A program made the position numbers and the translations under genes. Positions 1 to 9,032 of a DNA stretch of 64,000 nt are shown here, piece by piece (position 1 is the stretch's first letter; every line of letters begins with the position of its first letter). Origin of the DNA: Spirosoma radiotolerans (GTDB lineage Bacteria; Bacteroidota; Bacteroidia; Cytophagales; Spirosomataceae); NCBI RefSeq assembly GCF_000974425.1, contig NZ_CP010429.1:1674001-1738000 (forward strand), read 5' to 3'. The notes under the pieces are model-generated. The model worked only from the letters and a program-made list of their open reading frames with translations. It was not told the DNA's origin and searched no databases.

Positions 1-2
1 CA

Positions 3-539
3 CTGGACGATATGACCTTGCTGGGAAATTCGCTGGGCGGTCATCTGGCCATTCTGTATACATTTAAAAACCCGGAACAGGTTCGGCGTATGGTATTAAC
101 GGGCAGTTCGGGCTTATTTGAGAATGGTATGGGCGGTTCGTTTCCAAAGCGCGGCAGCTATGACTATATTGCTGAGCGAGTGGCCTATACGTTTTATGAC
201 CCGGCAGTAGCGTCGAAAGAACTGATCGACGAAGTCTTTGAAATCACCAGTAGTATTCCCAAATGCATGAGCATTGTTGCCATTGCCAAATCAGCACAGC
301 GTAACAATGTGGCTAAGGATCTGTATCAGATTCAGATTCCAACGCTACTCGTTTGGGGGCTCAATGATACCATCACGCCAGCCGAAGTGGGCCACGAGTT
401 TAATCGGCTGATTGCGGGGTCAGAATTGCATTTTATTGATAAGTGCTGCCATGCACCCATGATGGAATGCCCGAACCAGTTTAACGAATTATTGGATAAT
501 TGGCTGGCCAAGAATCCCGTAACCGAGTTAGTTGCGTAA
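3..539 (+). CDS. alpha/beta hydrolase, C-terminal part (5' end outside window)
   Basis: The reading frame is open from the window edge, so the gene starts upstream and only about 178 codons are visible. The nucleophile elbow G-N-S-L-G-G-H is near the visible start. The acid Asp lies in W-G-L-N-D-T and the catalytic His in C-C-H-A-P-M, in the order expected of the alpha/beta hydrolase fold (Hydrolase_1 type). The substrate cannot be told. It precedes a CBS protein and nadK on the same strand. Internal ATGs exist, but none is a likely start because the strand before the elbow would be lost. Confidence 0.85.
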   Translation: MDDMTLLGNSLGGHLAILYTFKNPEQVRRMVLTGSSGLFENGMGGSFPKRGSYDYIAERVAYTFYDPAVASKELIDEVFEITSSIPKCMSIVAIAKSAQRNNVAKDLYQIQIPTLLVWGLNDTITPAEVGHEFNRLIAGSELHFIDKCCHAPMMECPNQFNELLDNWLAKNPVTELVA

Positions 540-658
540 GTTTAGGAAGTGCACCTGGAACATTAAATTTTGTTCCCACACTAAAATTGAAAACTATGCG
601 AGATTTTCCGTAGTTTTCGGCGAACAGGTACTGTTTATCATACGACTCTCTATTTACT

Positions 659-1327
659 ATGCTGGCTGCCGAACTAATAGATCCCATGCTTCCGGCCCTG
701 AAGCCAACCGACCTGGTTGGACAGGCTTTAGCGTGGATGGAAGAGCACCGCGTCGGTCAACTTATACTGACTGACCAGGGCGACTATCGGGGTATTGTAA
801 GCGAAGAATTGCTTATGGACGTTGCGGATGATGAGCGTCCTCTGCGAGACGTGATGTGCCTGTTTGAGCAGATTTTTGTCAATGAAGAGCAACACATGCT
901 TGAAGTGCTGGGGCTGGCTATTCAACATCAGATGCAGGTCATTGCCGTTATTGGCGAGGGGCGCGAGTTTAGCGGTACCATTTCCGTGAATGAACTGCTT
1001 AAGAAATTTGCCCAGGATTTGGGTGTTCAGGAGGTAGGCGCCATTCTGATCCTGAATATGAATGAGCGAGACTACTCAATGGCGGAGGTTAGTCGGCTGA
1101 TTGAATCCAACAATGTTAAAATTATAAGCAGTTATTTTTCCAGTGCTGCCTTCGGTATGCCTGATCGTTCCCGGCTGACACTCAAGCTGAACCGCCGTGA
1201 CATCACCCCCGTCATCTCGACCCTCGAACGGTTTGGCTACCGAATAGAAGCGGCTTTTGCCAATGCACCGGTCGAAAGTATTGATCAGGAGCGGCTCGAT
1301 TTATTACTGCGTTACCTCAATACCTAG
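659..1327 (+). CDS. CBS-domain protein
   Basis: A 222-residue cytoplasmic protein. The N-terminal 120 residues read as a tandem CBS pair, with L-I-L-T-D-Q-G-D-Y-R-G-I-V-S-E ending the first repeat and F-S-G-T-I-S-V-N-E ending the second. CBS pairs usually bind adenosyl nucleotides. The C-terminal 90 residues (G-A-I-L-I-L-N-M-N onward) resemble a small ACT-like regulatory fold. No enzymatic domain is visible, so it is probably a sensor. It lies 76 bases upstream of NAD kinase, an arrangement I recall as common in Cytophagales; a link to nucleotide status is inference. Confidence 0.8.
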   Translation: MLAAELIDPMLPALKPTDLVGQALAWMEEHRVGQLILTDQGDYRGIVSEELLMDVADDERPLRDVMCLFEQIFVNEEQHMLEVLGLAIQHQMQVIAVIGEGREFSGTISVNELLKKFAQDLGVQEVGAILILNMNERDYSMAEVSRLIESNNVKIISSYFSSAAFGMPDRSRLTLKLNRRDITPVISTLERFGYRIEAAFANAPVESIDQERLDLLLRYLNT

Positions 1328-1403
1328 TGTTGACGTTTTCGGGTCAAGTTTCATCAGGATGGATCGCCGTTAACTTTACACCGCAGATCGTAAACTTTTA
1401 TTT

Positions 1404-2279
1404 ATGAAAATCGCCATTCACGGGCGCAACTTTCCCGAATCGGCACGGCCTTACATTCAATCAATGTTTGAGGAGCTGGCCAGGCGGCAAACGGAAGTAA
1501 TCATTTCGCTGGGATACCGTGAGTATCTGGACAATGCAGCCGTAGCGCATTATAGTGAGGCAACGTATACCGTTGAAGAAGGTGTTGCTGACGCCGACTT
1601 TATTTTTAGCCTTGGGGGCGACGGTACATTACTCGACGCCGTTACGCATGTCGGCTCCCGCCAAATTCCCATTATTGGTATCAACATTGGTCGTCTGGGG
1701 TTTCTGGCTACCGTAGCACCGGCATCGGTACGGCTCATGATTGACGCTATCTTCAACGGACAATATACTATTGATGAGCGTACGTTAGTAAGTGTGCGAT
1801 CAACTCAGGACATTTTTGGAAATTTACCGTTCGGGCTTAATGATTTTACCATTACCCGAACCCAAACTTCCTCTATGATCACAGTCCATTCGTACCTCGA
1901 CGGCGAATTTCTGAATTCGTACTGGGCAGATGGTTTGATCATTTCAACACCTTCAGGATCAACAGGTTATTCGCTTAGTTGTGGCGGCCCAGTACTGTTG
2001 CCCCAAACAGAAAGCTTTATCATTACCCCCATCAGTCCGCACAATCTCAACGTCCGGCCAATGATCGTTATGGACACGTGCCAACTGGCCTTTGAGGTGG
2101 AAAGCCGGAGTGGTAACTTTTTAGCCGCCTTAGATTCCCGTTCGTACACGGTCGATACGTCGGTCAGGATCAGCGTGCAAAAAGAAGCGTTCAAGGCGCG
2201 CCTGGTTAAGCTTAGCGACGATAATTTCCTGAATACGCTTCGAAGTAAACTCAACTGGGGCTGGGACATCCGTAATTAA
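1404..2279 (+). CDS. nadK: NAD kinase
   Basis: Phosphorylates NAD to NADP in the cytoplasm. The 291-residue length is normal for the family. The diagnostic G-G-D-G-T-L-L motif lies near residue 72, followed by N-I-G-R-L-G-F-L near residue 95. The second conserved block, T-P-S-G-S-T-G-Y-S-L-S-x-G-G-P, lies near residue 185. It follows the CBS protein closely and is followed by DUF6089 membrane proteins. The ATG at 1404 fits the usual N-terminus (M-K-I-A-I-H-G-R). Confidence 0.96.
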   Translation: MKIAIHGRNFPESARPYIQSMFEELARRQTEVIISLGYREYLDNAAVAHYSEATYTVEEGVADADFIFSLGGDGTLLDAVTHVGSRQIPIIGINIGRLGFLATVAPASVRLMIDAIFNGQYTIDERTLVSVRSTQDIFGNLPFGLNDFTITRTQTSSMITVHSYLDGEFLNSYWADGLIISTPSGSTGYSLSCGGPVLLPQTESFIITPISPHNLNVRPMIVMDTCQLAFEVESRSGNFLAALDSRSYTVDTSVRISVQKEAFKARLVKLSDDNFLNTLRSKLNWGWDIRN

Positions 2280-2442
2280 AGGCTGGCTTAATTACGCTCA
2301 TTCGCTTTGAATAATCCTGTTTCTTTCGCTTGTTTTTTGGGCCTGGCATAATTTTTATAGCTCATTGCCAATAAAAGCAAGTCCGTTGCCGTTTCGGAAA
2401 TGGCTGGCTTTATGGGGCAGTGGTGGTTGATTCACGTTTTTA

Positions 2443-3462
2443 ATGAATATGAATAAGTATAAACAGGTAGTAATAGGCGCTGCGACAATCTGTTTGCTGG
2501 CAGGTTTAGTTACAGAAAGCTCGGCGCAACGCCGACAGAATGCGCGTTTCGCTCCGTATTCGTCAATTACGTTCGGTGCAGGTACATCCACTTATTTTGG
2601 TGATTTGGCCGGTTATCGCAAGCCAATTAAGTCATTATTTACCCTGCCCCGCTGGAATGTCGGCCTGGGCTATACTCGTCAGTTTACGCCCCATTTTGCC
2701 GCTCGTGCTATGTTTACCTGGGCGCGCATCACAGGCGATGATTATACGTTTGCCAAGAGCAATATAGAAGAATACCTACCTCAGTATGCCCGAAATGCAC
2801 ACTTCCGGAACGACCTGAAAGAGTTTGCCGTAACAGGAATTTACAATTTTATTGAGGACGGCCGAAACTCGGAGTCGCGGGCGAAAATTACTCCTTATAT
2901 TTTTGGTGGGTTAGCGCTGGTCGCACACAGCCCTGAAGCCAGAACGCCGGTAGCAACAGGAACTGGTACGGATGTGTATGCAGGTCAGGAATGGGTAAAA
3001 CTTCAGCCTCTGCATACGGAAGGACAAGGTCAGCCAGGATTCGATAAGCCCTATTCGCTGGTAACTTTAGCTATACCAGTTGGTTTCGGCGTACGCTATA
3101 AGTTAAATGAGAGCTTTAATATAGGGGCAGAAATCGGTTTCCGGTATACCTTCACCGATTACCTGGATGATGTAGGGAACGGTCCTTACGCCGATCCCGC
3201 CACCCAGCAAGGTGTAGCTACGGTCATGTCGAACCGGCGCTTTGAGCAATTTGCGGCTCGCTATAAGAACGCACCGGATCGGTATACGCCACTACAAAAC
3301 CTATTCAATAATGGTAGCCCCGAATTGCAGGCAGCTATTTCTGATGCCCTAACTACCCCTGTTCGCTCAACAGACGGGAAATTAAATGATGGCTATTTAT
3401 TGACTAATTTCTCGATCCATTACATTATTCCAGGCAAGATAAAATGCCCTCCGGTCAAGTAA
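2443..3462 (+). CDS. DUF6089-type outer-membrane beta-barrel protein
   Basis: A 339-residue protein with a signal peptide of about 29 residues ending S-S-A-Q. The mature part is a run of alternating aromatic and hydrophobic strands with glycine turns, such as I-T-F-G-A-G-T-S-T-Y-F-G-D-L-A-G and Y-I-F-G-G-L-A. It ends in a strand-like N-F-S-I-H-Y-I-I-P segment. This matches the DUF6089 outer-membrane barrel family of Bacteroidota, of unknown function. A paralogue follows about 100 bases downstream, so the two may be co-transcribed. The ATG at 2443 gives two Met choices (M-N-M-N-K); either leaves the signal intact. Confidence 0.8.
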   Translation: MNMNKYKQVVIGAATICLLAGLVTESSAQRRQNARFAPYSSITFGAGTSTYFGDLAGYRKPIKSLFTLPRWNVGLGYTRQFTPHFAARAMFTWARITGDDYTFAKSNIEEYLPQYARNAHFRNDLKEFAVTGIYNFIEDGRNSESRAKITPYIFGGLALVAHSPEARTPVATGTGTDVYAGQEWVKLQPLHTEGQGQPGFDKPYSLVTLAIPVGFGVRYKLNESFNIGAEIGFRYTFTDYLDDVGNGPYADPATQQGVATVMSNRRFEQFAARYKNAPDRYTPLQNLFNNGSPELQAAISDALTTPVRSTDGKLNDGYLLTNFSIHYIIPGKIKCPPVK

Positions 3463-3565
3463 CGGAGGCTGTTATCTGGGCTGTTTAGCTTCAGAAACTA
3501 TACGTTATGGCAATCGTAGGCATTAACGAGCTTTGTGCGTCTGGTTGAGGTCTGTTATCTACTTT

Positions 3566-4237
3566 ATGTATCAAAATGAAATCAGGAAGGCCCGGCTTAT
3601 TGTAGCCGGGCTTTTTATCAGCCTGAGTGTACAGGCGCAAAAAATTGAAATCGGGGGTGGCCTGGGCGGTATGCTCTATAAAGGGGATGTATCACCTTCG
3701 CTTAATCCCAGATTCTACAGACCCGCAGGAAGCCTTTTCTTTCGGTATAATGCCACCCGTTCCTTCTCCATTCGGGGGACGGGTTCTCTCGGTGGCCTTC
3801 GGGGTGAGGATCAGGTTAGTAGCGACCCTCTTCAGAAAGCGCGTAACTACTCATTCCGCACGAACATTACAGCCGCAGAAATTGATTTTGAGTACAATTT
3901 TCTGAACTACATAGCGTCGCCCAGAGTAAAAAACTGGACACCTTATGTATTCGGGGGCATTGGTATATGCAGATTTAATAATGCGGTAGTGCGAGTCGGT
4001 GGGGTTGTCACGTATCCGCTGGGAGTAGGCATCAAGTATGAAATCAAGCGACCCTGGAGTGTCGGCGTAGAATTTGGCACTCGATTTACAACCAATGATT
4101 ACCTGGATGGTTTAGGCGAAAATACCTTCGGCAAGGCTATGACAAAAGTGACCCAGAGTAATCCAGCCCTTAAAGATAGCTATACGTATACCGCCGTTAC
4201 ACTGAGTTACACATTTTATAAAATCGTTTGTCCTTAG
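3566..4237 (+). CDS. DUF6089-type outer-membrane beta-barrel protein, second copy
   Basis: A 223-residue exported barrel protein sharing with its upstream neighbour the G-G-G-L-G-G-M-L-Y-K-G-D start, the Y-V-F-G-G-I-G core strand and the T-N-D-Y-L-D-G-L segment near the end. I chose the ATG at 3566 over the TTG at 3533 because it places a normal signal peptide (M-Y-Q-N-E then L-I-V-A-G-L-F-I-S-L-S-V-Q-A-Q) at the very N-terminus. It is shorter than the first copy, mainly through loss of loop insertions. Function is unknown; a structural envelope role is inferred. Confidence 0.78.
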   Translation: MYQNEIRKARLIVAGLFISLSVQAQKIEIGGGLGGMLYKGDVSPSLNPRFYRPAGSLFFRYNATRSFSIRGTGSLGGLRGEDQVSSDPLQKARNYSFRTNITAAEIDFEYNFLNYIASPRVKNWTPYVFGGIGICRFNNAVVRVGGVVTYPLGVGIKYEIKRPWSVGVEFGTRFTTNDYLDGLGENTFGKAMTKVTQSNPALKDSYTYTAVTLSYTFYKIVCP

Positions 4238-4300
4238 TGTAAGATAATCCCTGTAGGGAAACTTTTTTGTAGAAATACGAAGTATATTTACTAAAATAAG

Positions 4301-4318
4301 TTTATATAATTATATAAA
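4301..4318. repeat. 18-bp AT-only perfect palindrome
   Basis: TTTATATAA followed by its complement, 74 bases before the receiver-protein start. It could be a regulator site or a chance feature of an AT-rich leader. Confidence 0.4.
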
Positions 4319-4391
4319 ACACCCAAATATTCAAAGTACACTCTTAAGGGACATATTGTATTACTTCCTCTTCTTTATTGGATAACTTATT

Positions 4392-4856
4392 ATGATATCA
4401 ACTTTCCCTAATCGACAGCGTAGCAACCGAAGCAAATCATTTCCTTTATTGGTTGTTGAGGATAATAAGGACCATCAATTACTGATCGGTTACAGTTTAC
4501 GGGCAAAAATTCCGCAAGCTCAACCGGTTTTTGCATCGAGTGTAAAAGAAGCTCTTATTCATCTGAAAATAACATTTGACAAACAGGAAGACTTCCCTCA
4601 ATTGGTGTTGCTGGACCTATATTTGCCCGATCCGACCTTGGGATGGCAATTACTGAAAGACATACGAACACACTATCCCCGATTACCCGTCATAATACTC
4701 AGTAGCCATCAGGATACAGATATCGTTGAAACAGCTTATGAGTTAGGGGCTCATTCGTTTATTAATAAACCGATGGATCTTGACGAGTGGGAGTGTTATT
4801 TCCGGGTTTTGAATGAATATTGGTTAGGTACGGTTACATTGCCCTCTGTCAGTTAA
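4392..4856 (+). CDS. single-domain response regulator
   Basis: A 154-residue CheY-like receiver with no output domain. The acidic pair is in V-V-E-D-N-K-D-H, the phospho-acceptor Asp in L-V-L-L-D-L-Y-L-P, the switch Ser in I-I-L-S-S-H, and the conserved Lys in F-I-N-K-P-M-D. The family is close to Rcp1-type receivers that shuttle phosphate in phosphorelays. No histidine kinase lies next to it, so it is an orphan here. The spacer before it is AT-rich. Confidence 0.9.
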   Translation: MISTFPNRQRSNRSKSFPLLVVEDNKDHQLLIGYSLRAKIPQAQPVFASSVKEALIHLKITFDKQEDFPQLVLLDLYLPDPTLGWQLLKDIRTHYPRLPVIILSSHQDTDIVETAYELGAHSFINKPMDLDEWECYFRVLNEYWLGTVTLPSVS

Positions 4857-4892
4857 TCGCTGATCTTCCTCACTACTTTTCGTCGGTAAATG

Positions 4893-7634
4893 CTAGGGCA
4901 CTCGTTTCGCTTGTGCTTCCAGAATCAGTTGTAAATTGGCGTTCCCGGCCGTAATGTGGGTATAGGAACCTTGTCCTGACTGGGCCAGCTTTATAAGGTT
5001 TTTTCCATTTACCTCGCTTTTGCCGAAGGTGAAAATGGTTAAGAAAACATCGTCTTTACTTGATTTACGCACCAGGTCATACACATCGTCACTAACCGAA
5101 AATTCACCATCGGTTGCCAGAATAATCCGGTTATTTCCTGCCCGTATGTAATGTTTGTTCGCCATCTTGTAAGCGAGTTGAAGGCCTTTGTCTGCGTCGG
5201 TGTCCCCGTCTGACTGGAGTTGGTCAATCACATGGGTAATTTCGTTGACGTTGGCTCCAGACGTGGGTTTTAGAACGACACGCGCTTTGCCCGAGTAAAC
5301 CACAATACAAAGCTGGTCTTCAGGCCTGAGCACGCTAAGAAGTGATTTTATGGATCGCTTTAACAAAGGCATTTTATAAGGAGAAGCCATCGAAGCCGAT
5401 ACATCAAGTAACAAAACCATGTTGTTGGGGGCAAAGCCCGCAAGGGAAAGCGAACCGTCTGACTGGCTTTTTTGACCAATATATACTGTATCCGTCCTTA
5501 CCTGATTGACATAAACCGTGTCGTGTTTTATAACCGTCCTGTCCTGTTGTCTGGGTTCTGTAGGTTGGGTCAGTCGTGCAGTGTCAATAGGCTTACGCTC
5601 ACTATCTGGTTTAGGACCGGGCTGTATTGTGTCCTCCGGTATGGTCTGTTGCCCGACTGCTGGTGTTGACCGCCGAAACGCGAAGACATTGGGCTCAGTT
5701 ACGGCTTTAAGGACACCTACTTTAGCCAGCTCGCTGAATTTATTGTATTGGTAAACCAGCTCGTTGTTAAAGAAATAGTAAATCATTTCATACGGATGGG
5801 TTGCGAAGACAGCTGCAGGCTTTTTGATTTTTGGCGCCATCTCGGCCATTCGAAGCGAGTTTGTACCAATAGCCTCATACGGTGAGTAAGGGCACAGGCC
5901 GTTACTTGGACCATAGCGTTGCAGACCCTTCAGGTTCTGGAATTCGCTGGAAATCAAACTCCTGGCCTCGGCACGAAGTGAATCGGTAGCGGGTCGTTCG
6001 GTAGCTTCACCGCGTAGATAGGCTCGTATGCCAAATACGATTTTTTTGTTGGCATCGATGATCTTGAGTAAGGCTCTGCCAGCCGTAATCCAGGAAGTAA
6101 GCGGTTTAGTGGCCGGATAACTTTCATGAATGCGTCGAACATCCTGGTAGAGTTGCTCCTTCTTTTTGTCGAATTCGTCGAATAAAAAAGCATACCGATC
6201 CAAAATCGCATCAGATCGCCGAAACTGGTCCTGCTCGTATTGACCTCTGGCTGCATAGTCGACCAACTCAATGCTCAGATTGTCCATTTCGGTCAGCATG
6301 GCCAGCAGTACATCGGCTTGTTTATTGATCGAGTTGCGATAGGTCGATGGAATGTGTACACTATTCAGAAGAAGAAGCTGATGTTCAGAAACGGGTACTT
6401 TGTATTCGTTATGGGCGTAGGTTAAGCTATTTCGGCGTTTGTTGCCAGCTGATTCCCGGTAGCGATCGGCTGACGACTGGTAGTTACGGACCAACACCTG
6501 AAGATGGTTCATTTGCCGCAGCGACTCGTTGATAAATTCCACATAGGCGTTTAGTGCCTGAAAAGTAGCTGTTTGGGCCGGGGCCGCAGCTGGTTTTATA
6601 ACGAAGGCAAGCGGTTTGCCGTCACTAAAAGGTTGGGCCTGCTGTATGGTCTGGATGGCTGGTTGAGGAGGGTCAATTTTAAAGATAGGAGAGAGTTTTG
6701 GGTACTCCAGCAGTTGTCTGGTTGGGGTACTGTACTTGACAAAACTTTGTTGCCAGTTTACTAAATCATTATTGTACTGATTAATAAGCGAACGATACAC
6801 CTTGTTGCCGTGCTCGGCGGTTTGCTGTGCGGCAAATGTATAGTCATCCACAGCGCGCTTTTTTACCTCCTGTATGGCCCTCAAACCCGTTCTGAATGAA
6901 TTAAGCATGTCCGATGCGGGATAGCCGATCGTCGACGTTGCTTTCCCAAAGGAAGTCAGGAGGGTCTGATCAGACAGGATGCTTTGCTGAACAAGTTTTT
7001 TGGGCCAGTCAGCGCGGCTTTTTTCATTCAGGTAGAAAGATAGCGTATCAAGTAGTTTACGCTGGCTTGTCAGCGCCTGTTCCATTTCTTTTTCAGCATA
7101 CAGATAGGCATCCGTGTCCCGGTAGGGCTGGTAACGGCGATACACCCGTTGAATTTGGGCATACATCGCGTCTTTCGCCTGGCTGAACTGGCTGGTAAGC
7201 GTTTGTAGCTCAACCATCAAGGCATTTGCTTTCTCAAACTTGTCGCGTTCGTAATCCTTCAGCCGATCGTACGTTTCCAGCTTTTTTGTTGTCTCATCAA
7301 TTTTGGTCAACAGCTTCCAGAGCGATTCTGTACTTGTATTTAAGCGCTGTTTTTCGGCTTCGGTTAGGGCTACAGAAGTCAGGGCTTTTTTGTAATAGTA
7401 CGATTCCAGTATCCTGGATGATGGCATCTGTGGCGGTGCGCCCAATTTCGATTTGTAGCCTTCTATACTCGAATAATAGAGCTGGATTTGTTGGGAGCGA
7501 TAGCTTACCTCGTCGGTTGACTGATTCAAAAAGGCGATGTACTGATTGAGTGCCTGCTGAGGGGTTTCCTGATAGGAACCATTGGTTAAAAAAACGCTGG
7601 CAAAAACCAGGAATAGACAAAAGAAGGCCTGCAT
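4893..7634 (-). CDS. exported protein with C-terminal von Willebrand factor A domain
   Basis: A 913-residue protein with an N-terminal signal segment (F-F-C-L-F-L-V-F-A-S-V-F-L). The following 650 residues are mostly charged, probably helical and tandemly related: the opening L-N-Q-Y-I-A-F-L-N-Q-S recurs as L-N-A-Y-V-E-F-I-N-E-S near residue 360. A Pro/Thr/Gln-rich linker precedes a C-terminal VWA domain whose MIDAS motif D-V-S-A-S starts at Asp744, with A-T-D-G-E-F later. VWA domains bind metal and protein ligands. The long N-terminal part is not a family I recognise. It is monocistronic; a role in the cell envelope is inferred. Confidence 0.78.
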   Translation of the reverse strand: MQAFFCLFLVFASVFLTNGSYQETPQQALNQYIAFLNQSTDEVSYRSQQIQLYYSSIEGYKSKLGAPPQMPSSRILESYYYKKALTSVALTEAEKQRLNTSTESLWKLLTKIDETTKKLETYDRLKDYERDKFEKANALMVELQTLTSQFSQAKDAMYAQIQRVYRRYQPYRDTDAYLYAEKEMEQALTSQRKLLDTLSFYLNEKSRADWPKKLVQQSILSDQTLLTSFGKATSTIGYPASDMLNSFRTGLRAIQEVKKRAVDDYTFAAQQTAEHGNKVYRSLINQYNNDLVNWQQSFVKYSTPTRQLLEYPKLSPIFKIDPPQPAIQTIQQAQPFSDGKPLAFVIKPAAAPAQTATFQALNAYVEFINESLRQMNHLQVLVRNYQSSADRYRESAGNKRRNSLTYAHNEYKVPVSEHQLLLLNSVHIPSTYRNSINKQADVLLAMLTEMDNLSIELVDYAARGQYEQDQFRRSDAILDRYAFLFDEFDKKKEQLYQDVRRIHESYPATKPLTSWITAGRALLKIIDANKKIVFGIRAYLRGEATERPATDSLRAEARSLISSEFQNLKGLQRYGPSNGLCPYSPYEAIGTNSLRMAEMAPKIKKPAAVFATHPYEMIYYFFNNELVYQYNKFSELAKVGVLKAVTEPNVFAFRRSTPAVGQQTIPEDTIQPGPKPDSERKPIDTARLTQPTEPRQQDRTVIKHDTVYVNQVRTDTVYIGQKSQSDGSLSLAGFAPNNMVLLLDVSASMASPYKMPLLKRSIKSLLSVLRPEDQLCIVVYSGKARVVLKPTSGANVNEITHVIDQLQSDGDTDADKGLQLAYKMANKHYIRAGNNRIILATDGEFSVSDDVYDLVRKSSKDDVFLTIFTFGKSEVNGKNLIKLAQSGQGSYTHITAGNANLQLILEAQAKRVP

Positions 7635-7852
7635 ATCGACTTGACAAAGAAAGAGCGCGAAATGGACGGAAGCAGGGCATCGTGTAATCAGCTATGCAAA
7701 CCGAAACCTGCCCGTTCCTAATTCAGATAGAAAGTTTACGGATTTGGGAAAGCGAAGTTCAAGCCTATCTTATTGAGAAGCTACAAGAAGTGTGTAACCG
7801 GTTATTTTAAACGTGAACAATGTCACTGCGACATTGATTAAAAAAGTATTGA

Positions 7853-7899
7853 GTGCCGTTGGTACGCAACCAGGCTAATGGGTTACGTACCTACGGCAC
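7853..7899. repeat. 14-bp inverted repeat with one mismatch
   Basis: Arms GTGCCGTTGGTACG (7853-7866) and CGTACCTACGGCAC (7886-7899) pair except at one T-T position, with a 19-base loop. Function unknown. Confidence 0.6.
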
Positions 7900-8003
7900 G
7901 CGGTTGAAGACAGCAATAACGCTTGTTACAAACCTTAGACTGCTACGCGGCCATTTTTTATATTATAAATCAAGCAAGGCATAGATTGGCATTGCAGATT
8001 AAG

Positions 8004-8058
8004 CACAGACGCCCGGCGAATACACGTTTGTCTTTCGTGTATTCGCCGGGCGTCTGTG
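8004..8058. repeat. perfect 23-bp inverted repeat
   Basis: Arms 8004-8026 and 8036-8058 are fully complementary around a 9-base loop (TTTGTCTTT). It lies 83 bases past the bshB1 stop. There is no T-run on either side, so it is not a classical intrinsic terminator, though it could stop transcription or protect a 3' end. Confidence 0.75.
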
Positions 8059-8141
8059 TTGGGAAGAAGTAATCAAGCTAAATTAACCGTTGATAAAGCT
8101 GGGCTTATAGTCGCTTGGTTATCAACGTTGATACTTATCTG

Positions 8142-8861
8142 CTAGACTAACGCAAACAAATCCTGTACGCCCAGCATACGCCGACTGATGAAGCCTTCGC
8201 CGAATTCTGCACCAATCATATGGCCGTGTTCGCGGGTGCGCGACTCCAGAAATTTCATGAACGGCTCGCCCGAAATATAGCTTTGAGGCTCCGTACTTTC
8301 GGGGTTGAAAAATTGGCTTTTATAGGCTTTTATAGCGGCTATTTTTCCGTCCCAGTAGGGCGTAATATCAACCACGAAATCAGGCTTCAGAGAACGATCC
8401 TGGATAAAATGATAAATAAACTTAGGCCGGTGCGCTTCCTGGGACTTACCGTCTTTCCCCACCGTTTTGATCTGACGTAAGCCAGCGTAAAAACAGGCAT
8501 CTTCAACAAGCTCGGCAGCACGACCGTGATCGGGATGGCGGTCGTCGGGTGTATTCGTTAATATGATTTCTGGCCGAAACTGGCGAATAACGGCAATCAG
8601 GGCCAACTGGTGTTCTTCGTCATTTCGGAAAAAAGCATCCCGGAAACCCATGTTTTCTCTCGCTACCAGATTCATGATCCGGGCACCTTCGGCTGCTTCC
8701 TGCAAGCGAATTTCGGGCGTTCCGCGTGTCCCTAACTCTCCCCGGGTCAGGTCGACGCCAGCAACAGTTTTACCCTGCGCTACTAATGAAAGAACAGTGC
8801 CGGCACAGGTCATTTCAATATCATCGGGATGGGCCGCAATGGCCAGTACGTCAACGGTCAT
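8142..8861 (-). CDS. bshB1: bacillithiol biosynthesis deacetylase BshB1
   Basis: Hydrolyses N-acetylglucosaminyl-malate to glucosaminyl-malate in bacillithiol synthesis. The 239-residue length fits the PIG-L/LmbE family. The zinc motif A-H-P-D-D is at residues 10-14, the partner H-P-D-H at about residue 107, and L-T-R-G-E-L-G-T-R-G-T is the block typical of BshB1 rather than other deacetylases. It acts in the cytoplasm. Other bsh genes are not nearby, as is usual. It sits alone on the minus strand, divergent from the nitrilase-fold gene. Confidence 0.92.
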   Translation of the reverse strand: MTVDVLAIAAHPDDIEMTCAGTVLSLVAQGKTVAGVDLTRGELGTRGTPEIRLQEAAEGARIMNLVARENMGFRDAFFRNDEEHQLALIAVIRQFRPEIILTNTPDDRHPDHGRAAELVEDACFYAGLRQIKTVGKDGKSQEAHRPKFIYHFIQDRSLKPDFVVDITPYWDGKIAAIKAYKSQFFNPESTEPQSYISGEPFMKFLESRTREHGHMIGAEFGEGFISRRMLGVQDLFALV

Positions 8862-9032
8862 GTATATAGTTTAACTGATTGGTGGTTCCTGTGATGAAAT
8901 CTAACAGATAGATAATCACCTAGGCGCTGTATTTGTTCCAGGTTGATCCAAAGGAGGACGCCCGCGGTTTTTTCGATAGAAACACTTTATTTTAGCGCCC
9001 CCAACCTAAACACTACCGTTACTACTTAATTT

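Larger units (their letters stand above)
7635..8141. other. 507-base spacer with three inverted repeats
   Basis: No coding sequence is supported here. It holds a 7-bp hairpin at 7818-7836, a 14-bp hairpin with one mismatch at 7853-7899, and a perfect 23-bp hairpin at 8004-8058. It contains the promoter region of the VWA gene and the 3' flank of bshB1, both on the minus strand. Confidence 0.6.
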
